From: Chloroflexota bacterium | Lineage (GTDB): Bacteria > Chloroflexota > UBA6077 > JACCZL01 | DNA length: 44,033 bases | NCBI GenBank assembly: GCA_030447245.1 | Contig: JAUJPG010000034.1 | Span: 1-44,033 of the forward strand | Direction of reading: 5' to 3' | Shown here: one piece after another, positions 37,558 through 44,033 of the stretch | Layout of the letters: every line of letters starts with the position of its first letter | How positions within the stretch are numbered: the first letter of the stretch is position 1 | The notes under the pieces: model-generated | Databases searched by the model: none | The model's input: the letters and a program-made list of their open reading frames with translations, nothing else | What the model was told of the DNA's origin: nothing | Made by a program: the position numbers and the translations under genes

Positions 37558-38361
37558 CTATCGCCCCATACGGCGGAACACCCGCTCGGTGACGGTCAGC
37601 TGGAGTCGGCGAGGCACCAGGGCCACGGCGAGCGCGCCAAGGCGGTTCTGGAATCCGACGGTCGCCGTCGGCCGGTTGCAGTCGAGCGCGTCCAGGGCGG
37701 CCGTGACGACGGCCTCGCGGGACACGGTTCGGCCGGCGACGTACAGGCTCGGGGGCATGCCGGCGCGCTCGCCAAAGCGGGTTTCCGCCACTGGACCCGG
37801 GCAGACGACGACGACACGCACGCCGTAGCGGCCGGCCTCGGCCCAGAGCGCCTCGCTGAAACTGACGACGAACGCGGTGGACGCGGCGTAGACCGCAAGG
37901 TAGGGGACCGGCTGGAACGCGGCGGTCGAGCCAATGTTCAGGATGGCGCCCGAGCGACGCGCCCTCATCCGCGGCAGATACAGCCCGCTCAAGGCGGCGA
38001 GCGCCTGGCAGTTGACGCGCAGCGTCTCGAGCTGGCGTTCGAGCGGCGTCTCGGCGAACGGCCCTTGCACGCCAAGGCCGGCGTTGTTGACGAGCAAGTC
38101 CGGCTCGAAGCGCAGCTCGTCCGCCGCGGCCTGAAGGCGGCCGGGCGCGTCAGGTTCGGCCAGGTTGACCCGCACGACCTCAGCTCGCACGTTCTGCCGG
38201 GTTGCCAGCTCGCCAGCTAGCGCCCGCAGTGGCTCCTCCGAGCGTCCGCTCAACAGCAGGTCCATGCCCCTGGCAGCCAGCGCGCGAGCAAACGCGTCGC
38301 CGATCCCGGAAGATGCCCCCGTCACCAGCGCCGCCTTGCCACGATAGTTGAGCGGGTTCAC
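37558..38361 (-). CDS. Short-chain dehydrogenase/reductase (SDR), catalytic Lys position is Thr
   Basis: A classical SDR. It has the NAD(P)-binding TGASSGIGDAFARALAARG (GxxxGxG), NNAG at residues 92-95, S145 in LNIGSTAAF and Y158 in AVYAASTAFVVSF. The YxxxK motif is altered: residue 162 is Thr (ACC) instead of Lys, which should impair normal catalysis. The preferred start is GTG 38361; an identical GTG start occurs 54 nt upstream (38415) because the start region is tandemly duplicated, which would add 18 residues. No strong ribosome site precedes either. It lies downstream of the E1 genes on the same strand. Confidence 0.87.
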   Translation of the reverse strand: MNPLNYRGKAALVTGASSGIGDAFARALAARGMDLLLSGRSEEPLRALAGELATRQNVRAEVVRVNLAEPDAPGRLQAAADELRFEPDLLVNNAGLGVQGPFAETPLERQLETLRVNCQALAALSGLYLPRMRARRSGAILNIGSTAAFQPVPYLAVYAASTAFVVSFSEALWAEAGRYGVRVVVVCPGPVAETRFGERAGMPPSLYVAGRTVSREAVVTAALDALDCNRPTATVGFQNRLGALAVALVPRRLQLTVTERVFRRMGR

Positions 38362-38438
38362 AGTGTTGCACTGATGGGAGTCACCCGCCTTGCCACGATA
38401 GTTGAGCGGGTTCACAGTGTTGCACTGATGGGAGTCAC
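38331..38438 (-). repeat. Perfect 54-bp tandem duplication over the SDR start
   Basis: 38331-38384 and 38385-38438 are identical. The unit covers the first codons VNPLNYRGKA and about 24 bp of upstream sequence. At exactly 18 codons it leaves the frame open. Confidence 0.93.
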
Positions 38439-38452
38439 TTTCGCACCATCCA

Positions 38453-38470
38453 TAGCCGCGTACGCGGCTA
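38453..38470. repeat. 18-bp perfect palindrome at the E1 beta stop codon
   Basis: TAGCCGCGTACGCGGCTA equals its own reverse complement. Read on the minus strand it starts with the TAG stop of the E1 beta gene. A GC-rich hairpin of about 7 bp could form there, but no T-run follows, so intrinsic termination is doubtful. Confidence 0.6.
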
Positions 38471-39439
38471 CATCAGGCGGCGAACGGCGGCGGCGACGTC
38501 GGCTGGCCCGGGCAGGACGAATCGCTCGAGTGGGGGGCTGAAGGGTATCGGGACGTCCCTGGCTCCGACCCGGAGGACCGGGGCGTCCAAGTCGTCGAAC
38601 AGCTCCTCACCGATCTGCGCGGCGATCTCGGCGCCAACGCCACCAGTCCGGCAGGCCTCGTGAGCGACGACGACCCGGTGCGTCTTGCGGACCGAGGTTG
38701 CGATCGCCTCCCAATCCAGCGGCCGAAGACTGCGCAGGTCGACCACGTCGGCCTCGATGCCGTCAGCCGCAAGCTCGTCGGCCGCTTCAAGGCAGCGCTG
38801 GACCATCAGTGAGTAGGAGACGATCGTCACGTCCGAGCCGACGTGGCGAAGGGCAGCCTGCCCCATCGGCACGACGTACTCTTCTCCCGGGACCTCACCC
38901 CTGGTCTTGAACAGCGCCTTGTGCTCGTAGTAGAGGACCGGGTCGTCGTCGCGGATCGCACTCTTCAAGAGGCCCTTGGCATCGTACGGGTTCGAGGGGG
39001 CGACCAGCTTGACACCCGGCGTATGGAGCATCCAGGCTTCCACGCTCTGTGAGTGCTGGGCAGCGGCCGAGTTGATCGCGCCATCCGGCATCCGCAGGAC
39101 CATCGGTACGCTGCACTGGCCACCGAACATGTAGCGTGCCTTGGCGGCCTGGTTGACGATCTCGTCCATCGCACAGGCGACGAAGTCGGCAAAGTGCATG
39201 TCGGCAACCGGCCGCGCGCCGCATAAGGCCGCGCCGACCGCGGCGCCGACAATCGACGTCTCCGAGATGGGCGTGTCGAGCACCCGCCCGGCGCCGAACT
39301 CCTCGGCCAAGCCCTTGAACTGGCCGAACACGCCGCCCTGGGAGGCCATGTCCTCGCCGATGACAAACACGAGCGGGTCGCGCCGCATCTCCTCCCGCAT
39401 CGCCGCCAGCGTTGCCTCGGTGAAGGTCATCTCGGGCAT
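38468..39439 (-). CDS. Thiamine-dependent 2-oxoacid/acetoin dehydrogenase E1 beta subunit, 323 aa
   Basis: The beta subunit of a heterotetrameric E1 (pyruvate, acetoin or branched-chain type). MTFTEATLAAMREEMRRDPL, then VFVIGEDMASQGGVFGQFKG, RVLDTPISETSIVGAAVGAA, MFGGQCSVPMVLRMPDG and SLRPLDWEAIATSVRKTHRV are canonical. The start ATG 39439 has AGGAG upstream. It is intact and 23 nt from the alpha-subunit stop. No E2 or E3 gene occurs in the window, so the complex type is undetermined; acetoin-type E1 pairs look most similar to me. Confidence 0.92.
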   Translation of the reverse strand: MPEMTFTEATLAAMREEMRRDPLVFVIGEDMASQGGVFGQFKGLAEEFGAGRVLDTPISETSIVGAAVGAALCGARPVADMHFADFVACAMDEIVNQAAKARYMFGGQCSVPMVLRMPDGAINSAAAQHSQSVEAWMLHTPGVKLVAPSNPYDAKGLLKSAIRDDDPVLYYEHKALFKTRGEVPGEEYVVPMGQAALRHVGSDVTIVSYSLMVQRCLEAADELAADGIEADVVDLRSLRPLDWEAIATSVRKTHRVVVAHEACRTGGVGAEIAAQIGEELFDDLDAPVLRVGARDVPIPFSPPLERFVLPGPADVAAAVRRLM

Positions 39440-39462
39440 CGAAACTCCTACACCGCTCCTGA

Positions 39463-40491
39463 CTATGGCATTCGTTCGATCGGATTGACGTAGAGGTCGG
39501 CGAGGGCGTCTTCTGGCGAAGGCAATGGGCTCTCGCGGGCAAAGCGAACCGCCGCCTCGATCTCCTCGGCTACTTCGGCACGCAAGCGCTCCAGCCGAGC
39601 CAGGTCGAGAAGACCCGCGCCAGCCAGCGTGGCGGCCAGACGGTCGATCGGGTCGCGGGCGCGCTGGGCCTCAACCTCGTCCGTCGCTCGGTAGAGCTGC
39701 GGGTCGCCGACATAGTGACCGCGCATGCGGTAGGTTTTGGCCTCGATCAAGACCGGCCCGCCGCCGCTCCGAGCGTGCGCGGCCCACTCGCGGACCACTC
39801 GGTGCACCGCCAGAGCATCGTTGCCGTCGACGATCACCCCCGGCATCCCGTAGCCTGCCGCGCGGTCCGCCACATTTTCGATCGACAGGGCCGCTCCGGC
39901 TGCCGTCGTCGAGGCGTACCGATTGTTCTCGCAGAAGAAGATGACGGGCAGCTTCCAGACGGCGGCCAGGTTGGACGCTTCGTGGACGGTGCCTCTATTC
40001 GCGGCCCCATCGCCAAAGAAGCACAAGGCAACCTGGTCGGTCTGGCGCAGCCGCGCGGCGATTGCCGCGCCGACGGCCAGGTTGGCGCCGCCGCCGACGA
40101 TGCCATTCGCACCAAGCATCCCGACCGAGAAGTCGGCGATGTGCATGCTGCCGCCCTTCCCCTTGCACGAGCCCGTCGCCTTGGCGAACAGCTCCGCCAT
40201 CATCCGCTCGGCCGGCGCACACTTGGCGAGGCAGTGACCGTGGCCGCGATGCGTGCTGGTGATGTAATCGTCCCGCCGCAAGGCAAGGCAAGCGCCGGCC
40301 GCGCAGGCCTCTTGCCCGATTGAGAGATGGATGAAACCGGGCAACTCGCCGGCGAGGAACAACGCCTCGGCCCGCTCCTCAAAACAGCGGATGCGCAGCA
40401 TCACGCGCAACAGATCGAGTTGCGTGTCGGCATCAATGTCGTTGTCGACGCGCTGGACGGCCCGTGCGCCGCCGACGTCCGTCACTGCCAT
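39463..40491 (-). CDS. Thiamine-dependent 2-oxoacid/acetoin dehydrogenase E1 alpha subunit, 342 aa
   Basis: The alpha subunit binding thiamine-PP through GDGAANRGTVHEASNLAAVW and PVIFFCENN, with HLSIGQEACAAGACLALRRD, DDYITSTHRGHGHCLAKC and GGSMHIADFSVGMLGANGIV. The variable phosphorylation-loop area reads EAKTYRMRGHYVGDPQLYR. The start ATG 40491 has AGGA upstream. Intact, upstream of and co-directional with E1 beta. In the same direction the cyclic-nucleotide-binding gene lies upstream, separated by 186 bp with no gene. Confidence 0.92.
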   Translation of the reverse strand: MAVTDVGGARAVQRVDNDIDADTQLDLLRVMLRIRCFEERAEALFLAGELPGFIHLSIGQEACAAGACLALRRDDYITSTHRGHGHCLAKCAPAERMMAELFAKATGSCKGKGGSMHIADFSVGMLGANGIVGGGANLAVGAAIAARLRQTDQVALCFFGDGAANRGTVHEASNLAAVWKLPVIFFCENNRYASTTAAGAALSIENVADRAAGYGMPGVIVDGNDALAVHRVVREWAAHARSGGGPVLIEAKTYRMRGHYVGDPQLYRATDEVEAQRARDPIDRLAATLAGAGLLDLARLERLRAEVAEEIEAAVRFARESPLPSPEDALADLYVNPIERMP

Positions 40492-40677
40492 CTCGCGGTC
40501 CTGTCTCGCGTCAGGATTCCTTGTGCTGCCGAGGTGCTGTCGTCCCGCGCCGGAACAGAGAGCCCCTCGCTCACTGGGACGGCCGGACGCTTCATGCTCA
40601 GCAGCGCTCCTGGACTCGCGGGAGTATGCGGCGAGCGTGCGGCGAAGTCAAACGCGCGCAGGGCGGAGCGTCGACGG

Positions 40678-42132
40678 TCACCCGCGGAGCAGCGACGACA
40701 ACCCCTCACCGCGTTCGATCCGCTCGGTCGAGACCTGGTCAACCAAGGTGTGGCCGCAGGTGTAGCTGAGGTACTCAAGCTTCTCGCGCCGAACGATCGT
40801 GAGCTCCGTTGCCGCCGGCTCATCTGTCGCGGGGTCGGCGGGGACAGCCCGCTCGCGCGTCGGCAAGAAGCTGAACAGCGTGAAGATCGCCGCGTGCGCG
40901 CAGGTGGGGCACCTGCGACGACGCAGGAGTGGGTCGAGCCGGAGGATTCGGCGGTCGTCGGCAAGCAGATAGAGCTGACGGTTGTCAAGCGGCTCGGCGT
41001 AGGTCAACACTCCGTGGTCGAAGTCTGCGTACGCCCCGGTGCAGCGCTCGTACGCATACTCAAAGACGCCGTGTTCGTAGGTCATCGACACCGGATAGAT
41101 GAGCGGGTAGCCATGGAGGAACGCTGTCTCACGGAGGATCGTCGCGATCTGATGCTTGATGCCGTGCCCCGTCTGGCGGCAGGCCGCGGAGTCGGTCGGG
41201 GCCTCCTCACTCGCGGCGGCCGGCCCCTCAAAGTCGCGCCTGAAGACCAGCTCCTCGCGGGTGCTCTCGGCGCCGTGCTTCAGCCGATTGCGGTAGGTGT
41301 TCAAGGCGTGAAAGGCTTGGGCGGCCGGCGCGCGGCCGCCTTCGGCTCGGTAGTACAGGCGGTACAGCTCGGGCATGAACAGCTCGTCCTCCCGCCCGTC
41401 GTACTCGCGCAGCAAGCGGCCGGAGGTCTCGAGCAGGACGCCAAGTGTCGGTCGCCGGAACGCGGCAGTGACCATCTGCTCCAGCCCGGGCGAGCGGCCA
41501 CCGGAACGGCGGAGGTAGTCGGACAGGAGGAGCATCGTCGTGTACTTGACGACGACCTCGACTACGTCGAGGGCCTGGAGCACCTTGCGCCCCCAGTCCC
41601 GCTCGACGCGCATCTTCCGGACGAGCGCGGCCAGCGGATGCGGCCCATGCGCGATCGCCTGTTCGACGGCTTGGGCGCGCCGACAAGCGGGCCAGCCGTT
41701 CGGTCGTCGCGGCCAGGCGGGCGTTGTATCCCTTGAGCATCTGGAGCGCCAGGCCGGGCAGCTCGCGATTACGCTCAGCAGCGTCTCGCGGTCGATTGCC
41801 AGGAACTCGACCTCTTCGGCGGCGATGACCGTCGCCGTTCTCGGGGCGTCACCGATCAGCGCCATCTCCCCGAAGTAGGCACCGCCCTCCAGCCGTCCGA
41901 GCTCGGTCTCGTGGCCTTCCACCACTTTGCGGACAGTGACCACGCCGCTCAGGATCACGTACATGCGGTCGCCATGCTCGCCTTCGCGGAAGAGCACCTC
42001 GCCGGACGGCGCCCATTGCTTGGCGACCGTCCGCGTGAGCTGAGCGAGGCCCTCGTGGCTCAATCCGGCGAACAGCGGGATTGCCCGGAAGTCCTCGTCC
42101 GAGGCGAGCATCTTCGCGGGTTGCACCGCCAT
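40678..42132 (-). CDS. Cyclic-nucleotide-binding domain fused to a HEPN-like domain and C-terminal zinc ribbon
   Basis: Residues ~15-125 are a CNB domain with the phosphate-binding cassette YFGEMALIGDAPRTATV (E89, R98), so binding of cAMP/cGMP-type ligand is plausible. A helical region follows (VVEVVVKYTTMLLLSDYLRR). It ends in AFHALNTYRNRLKHGAEST near 41266-41300, whose R-x4-H fits the motif of HEPN nucleases. The C-terminus has CPTCAH and TCGHTL, a likely zinc ribbon. Between about 41740 and 41690 the frame shifts and returns (SCPAWRSRCSRDTTP is out of frame; MLKGYNARLAATTERLARLS is the expected helix). ATG 42132 is chosen for the AGGGGG ribosome site; ATG 42225 is in frame. I do not recognise the architecture as a named family. 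Confidence 0.72.
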   Translation of the reverse strand: MAVQPAKMLASDEDFRAIPLFAGLSHEGLAQLTRTVAKQWAPSGEVLFREGEHGDRMYVILSGVVTVRKVVEGHETELGRLEGGAYFGEMALIGDAPRTATVIAAEEVEFLAIDRETLLSVIASCPAWRSRCSRDTTPAWPRRPNGWPACRRAQAVEQAIAHGPHPLAALVRKMRVERDWGRKVLQALDVVEVVVKYTTMLLLSDYLRRSGGRSPGLEQMVTAAFRRPTLGVLLETSGRLLREYDGREDELFMPELYRLYYRAEGGRAPAAQAFHALNTYRNRLKHGAESTREELVFRRDFEGPAAASEEAPTDSAACRQTGHGIKHQIATILRETAFLHGYPLIYPVSMTYEHGVFEYAYERCTGAYADFDHGVLTYAEPLDNRQLYLLADDRRILRLDPLLRRRRCPTCAHAAIFTLFSFLPTRERAVPADPATDEPAATELTIVRREKLEYLSYTCGHTLVDQVSTERIERGEGLSSLLRG

Positions 42133-42311
42133 GGCCCCCTCGTAGGACCGCTTCGCGGCGCTATGCGGGCTTGGCAGGCCGCCGGGGTCGGAGGCATCTG
42201 GCTCGACGCGGGTCGGCTCGCTCATCCCGACCTGTACCGCCGCGCCGCACGCTCGAGCACCCGCATGGTGCGGCGAAATCTAGAACACCGTTTGCGGACC
42301 ACTGCTTGGAG

Positions 42312-43001
42312 TCAGTCGGCGTAGGCGGCCGCCGGCATCACGCCCCAGTACGTTGGGGGCCAGTAGCTGACCCAGGCCTTCCCGATGACATTGTCCACCG
42401 GAACAAACCAGCCAAGGTGGGAGTCGCTGCTGTTCGGCCGGTTGTCGCCGAGCACGAAGTACGAGTCCGGCGGCACCGTCTTCTGCTCCAGGTCGTAGGT
42501 CGCCAGATGCTTGATGTACGGCTCGTCGATCGGCTTGCCATTGACGTACACCTGGCCCCTGGTGATCCGCACCTGCTCGCCCGGGAGGCCGAGCACGCGC
42601 TTGATGAAGTCCTTGTCGGCCTGGCCCGGCGAGCGGAACACGATGATGTCGCCCCGCCGCGGCCCACCGAAGATGAAGTTCGACTCGTCGTTCGGATTGG
42701 GGTCGGCCACAAGGCGATCCAGGATCGTACCGTCCGCCCGCGCATAGGTCACCTTGTTGATCAGCAGGTACTGACCACTATGGAGCGTCGGGTCCATGCT
42801 GGCGCCCTCAACCCGAAAGTTCTGGACGACCGACCGGACGGCCAGGAAGATCGCGATCGTCAGCAGGACGGTCTGAACGATCTCCCAGACCAGTGCACGC
42901 ACCGACTCTCCACGAGACTCGGAGGCCATCGTGGGTAGCAGATGCTGTTCGGCCGGGGGTGCGGTACTCCAGCCGGAGGCCGGGATCTGATTACCGTCCA
43001 T
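42312..43001 (-). CDS. lepB: Signal peptidase I
   Basis: A membrane protease that removes signal peptides. A single N-terminal membrane helix (EIVQTVLLTIAIFLAVRSVV) is followed by the catalytic Ser in RVEGASMDPTLHSGQYLLIN and the catalytic Lys in KDFIKRVLGLPGE. Box E, YFVLGDNRPNSSDSH, is intact. ATG 43001 (MDGNQIPASGW) is preferred; an ATG at 42930 (MASESRGESVRALVWEI) is an alternative nearer the family start. Longer upstream extension is low-complexity and unlikely. Length about 229 aa. A perfect TATAAT lies upstream. Confidence 0.93.
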   Translation of the reverse strand: MDGNQIPASGWSTAPPAEQHLLPTMASESRGESVRALVWEIVQTVLLTIAIFLAVRSVVQNFRVEGASMDPTLHSGQYLLINKVTYARADGTILDRLVADPNPNDESNFIFGGPRRGDIIVFRSPGQADKDFIKRVLGLPGEQVRITRGQVYVNGKPIDEPYIKHLATYDLEQKTVPPDSYFVLGDNRPNSSDSHLGWFVPVDNVIGKAWVSYWPPTYWGVMPAAAYAD

Positions 43002-43070
43002 GCCGGCGGTGCTCCTCAGTCCACGAACTGGCCCCTTCCCGCCGCAGCGAGCGCCCGGACCACAAACCCC

Positions 43071-43099
43071 ATTATAGCCATGCCTCTCGGACCGAGCCA
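43071..43099 (-). promoter_or_regulatory. Promoter for lepB
   Basis: On the minus strand, TGGCTC, 17 nt, then a perfect TATAAT. This would start transcription about 60 nt before ATG 43001. The rest of the 43002-43250 gap shows nothing else. Confidence 0.55.
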
Positions 43100-43250
43100 C
43101 GGTTCCGGTCGGCACAACGTCATACGGCGCCATGGCGAAATGCACTCCGCGCCGAGGCACCGGCGCCCATCAGCAGCCGATGAAGCAGCCCGGGTCGCTT
43201 GAACGGAGATGGCCCTCCCGCCTCGACAGCGCGAGGATGTTCATAGGCGA

Positions 43251-43793
43251 CTAGGTGGTCGGATTGGACTCAGCCGAAGGACCAGTAGCCACTCGCCTGT
43301 CACTTTCGGCGCCTGAGCGGTGAAGCAAGCGGCGAATCTCCCGCTCGGCGGACTGTCGCTGCTGGCGGGCCTCTTCAAGCAAGGTCGTGCCATCGCACAC
43401 CGCGCTTGCCGTATGGAAGCGGTGGCCACTGTTGAGGAGCTGGGCAGCGCGACTTGCGACGTGTAGAGAGGCCACAAAGTCAGCATGCGCCCTCGCTAAG
43501 CCCCGCGGCGGGATTGCGCCCTCGGCCATCTGCTTCATCGTGGCAAGATCCCAACGCTGGACTGCCGCCGCGTTGGCGAGCCTCTCACTTTCGACAAACA
43601 TCGCGGCCTGTTCGATCCACTGCTGGTAGAGATGCTCGGCTCGATCCAGCATCGGCTCGACAACCTGGGCGTAGGCCGTGAGCTCTAGATCCGATGCGGC
43701 CGGCACGCGATTGAGGAGCCCGTTCAGCACGAGCATTGGGCGAATGCGCAGCATAGATTGGGGAGCATACCGAGCAGCCACGCGCCCGTTCAA
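43251..43793 (-). CDS. Helical protein of unknown function, about 180 aa
   Basis: No family is recognised. The protein is rich in Ala, Leu, Glu and Arg and predicted mostly helical (LTAYAQVVEPMLDRAEHLYQ, then QWIEQAAMFVESERLANAAA; EARQQRQSAEREIRRLLHR at the C-terminus), suggesting a coiled coil. No signal peptide or membrane segment is visible. ATG 43793 or the internal Met of MLRIRPMLVLNGLLNRV (43754) may be the start. It is the last gene before degraded sequence, so its 5' context is not trustworthy, but the frame is open and its amino-acid usage is protein-like. Confidence 0.55.
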   Translation of the reverse strand: MNGRVAARYAPQSMLRIRPMLVLNGLLNRVPAASDLELTAYAQVVEPMLDRAEHLYQQWIEQAAMFVESERLANAAAVQRWDLATMKQMAEGAIPPRGLARAHADFVASLHVASRAAQLLNSGHRFHTASAVCDGTTLLEEARQQRQSAEREIRRLLHRSGAESDRRVATGPSAESNPTT

Positions 43794-43884
43794 GGTTGTC
43801 CTGACCTTGCCCGGTCACGATCTTGACTCAACTCTCGGTGCAAGCCCCGTGTCGCGGCCACGCTGCGCCCTCGCCGCGACACAA

Positions 43885-44033
43885 TGAAGCGGGGGGCCCC
43901 CCCCGGGGGCCCCCCCACCACCCACCCAACAAACACCAAAACAGACACAGACGCCGCCCGAAAACCCAACGAAAAAAAAGAAGAAAAAACAAACACAAAA
44001 CAACAAACCAAGAACACGACGGAAAAAGAGAGC
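43885..44033. other. Low-complexity right end, likely assembly artefact
   Basis: After 43,885 the sequence becomes runs of G and C, then almost only A and C with A-rich tails. This is unlike the rest of the window and has no sensible coding frame. It should not be treated as biology. Confidence 0.85.

Noticed and set aside
38331..38438. Start of a CRISPR or microsatellite array
   Set aside because: Only two adjacent units without spacers, overlapping a coding start.
40327..41736. 469-codon plus-strand frame opposite the E1 alpha and CNB genes
   Set aside because: It crosses two real genes in antisense and has shadow-like composition.

Overview
This 44 kb, high-GC window looks like a bacterial chromosome fragment from a heterotroph, most plausibly a Chloroflexota-like lineage. 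That placement is inferred from gene content (hydroxybenzoyl-CoA-reductase-type molybdoenzyme, sulfatase with its maturase, NDP-forming acyl-CoA ligase, CaiB and MmgE families, aconitase X, a UGSC selenoprotein), not from any phylogenetic marker test. Both ends are cut or degraded. The left edge opens inside a gene. The last ~140 bases are a composition artefact.

Layout. 1-3138 (+): formylglycine-generating enzyme and its sulfatase substrate. 3220-7008 (-): a run of a 3-hydroxyisobutyrate-type dehydrogenase, a cupin, an M24 peptidase-like protein and a DUF1932 dehydrogenase. 7274-11430 (+): a three-subunit 2Fe-2S/molybdopterin/FAD enzyme whose FAD subunit carries the four-Cys insertion typical of 4-hydroxybenzoyl-CoA reductase. 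11575-15667 (-): histidine kinase, response regulator, a secreted repeat protein and a secreted intradiol dioxygenase. 15915-18004 (+): a two-gene redox operon, a thioredoxin-fold fusion protein and a UGSC-family selenoprotein read through an in-frame UGA. 18075-23811: acyl-CoA dehydrogenase and NDP-forming acyl-CoA ligase (-), divergent from an MmgE/PrpD protein and a two-module VOC protein (+). 24258-31792 (+): leucyl-tRNA synthetase, TauE exporter, fluoroacetate-dehalogenase-like hydrolase, aconitase X large and small subunits, an ACT-like protein and a HicB/HicA pair. 31935-36050 (-): korB and korA plus a second, scrambled korA copy. 36367-43793: CaiB CoA-transferase (+), then SDR, E1 beta, E1 alpha, a cyclic-nucleotide-binding/HEPN-like protein, signal peptidase I and a helical hypothetical protein (all -).

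How the genes fit together. Much of the window is CoA-thioester and aromatic/organic-acid breakdown: ligation to CoA, dehydrogenation, hydration/dehydration, epimerisation-type VOC chemistry, CoA transfer, and two thiamine-dependent 2-oxoacid systems. Sulfate-ester hydrolysis and putative defluorination supply further substrates, and TauE could export the sulfite or other anion produced.

Sequence quality. Indels are clustered (about 3.2-4.3, 8.3, 11.5-14.6, 23.4-23.8, 30.7-36.0 and 41.7 kb), while genes between are intact. This pattern looks more like poorly polished sequence than real gene decay. The most valuable observation is the UGA-encoded selenoprotein at 17489-18004, which is not one of these frameshifts: the UGA is exactly in frame, sits in the family motif and is followed by a perfect 8-bp hairpin.
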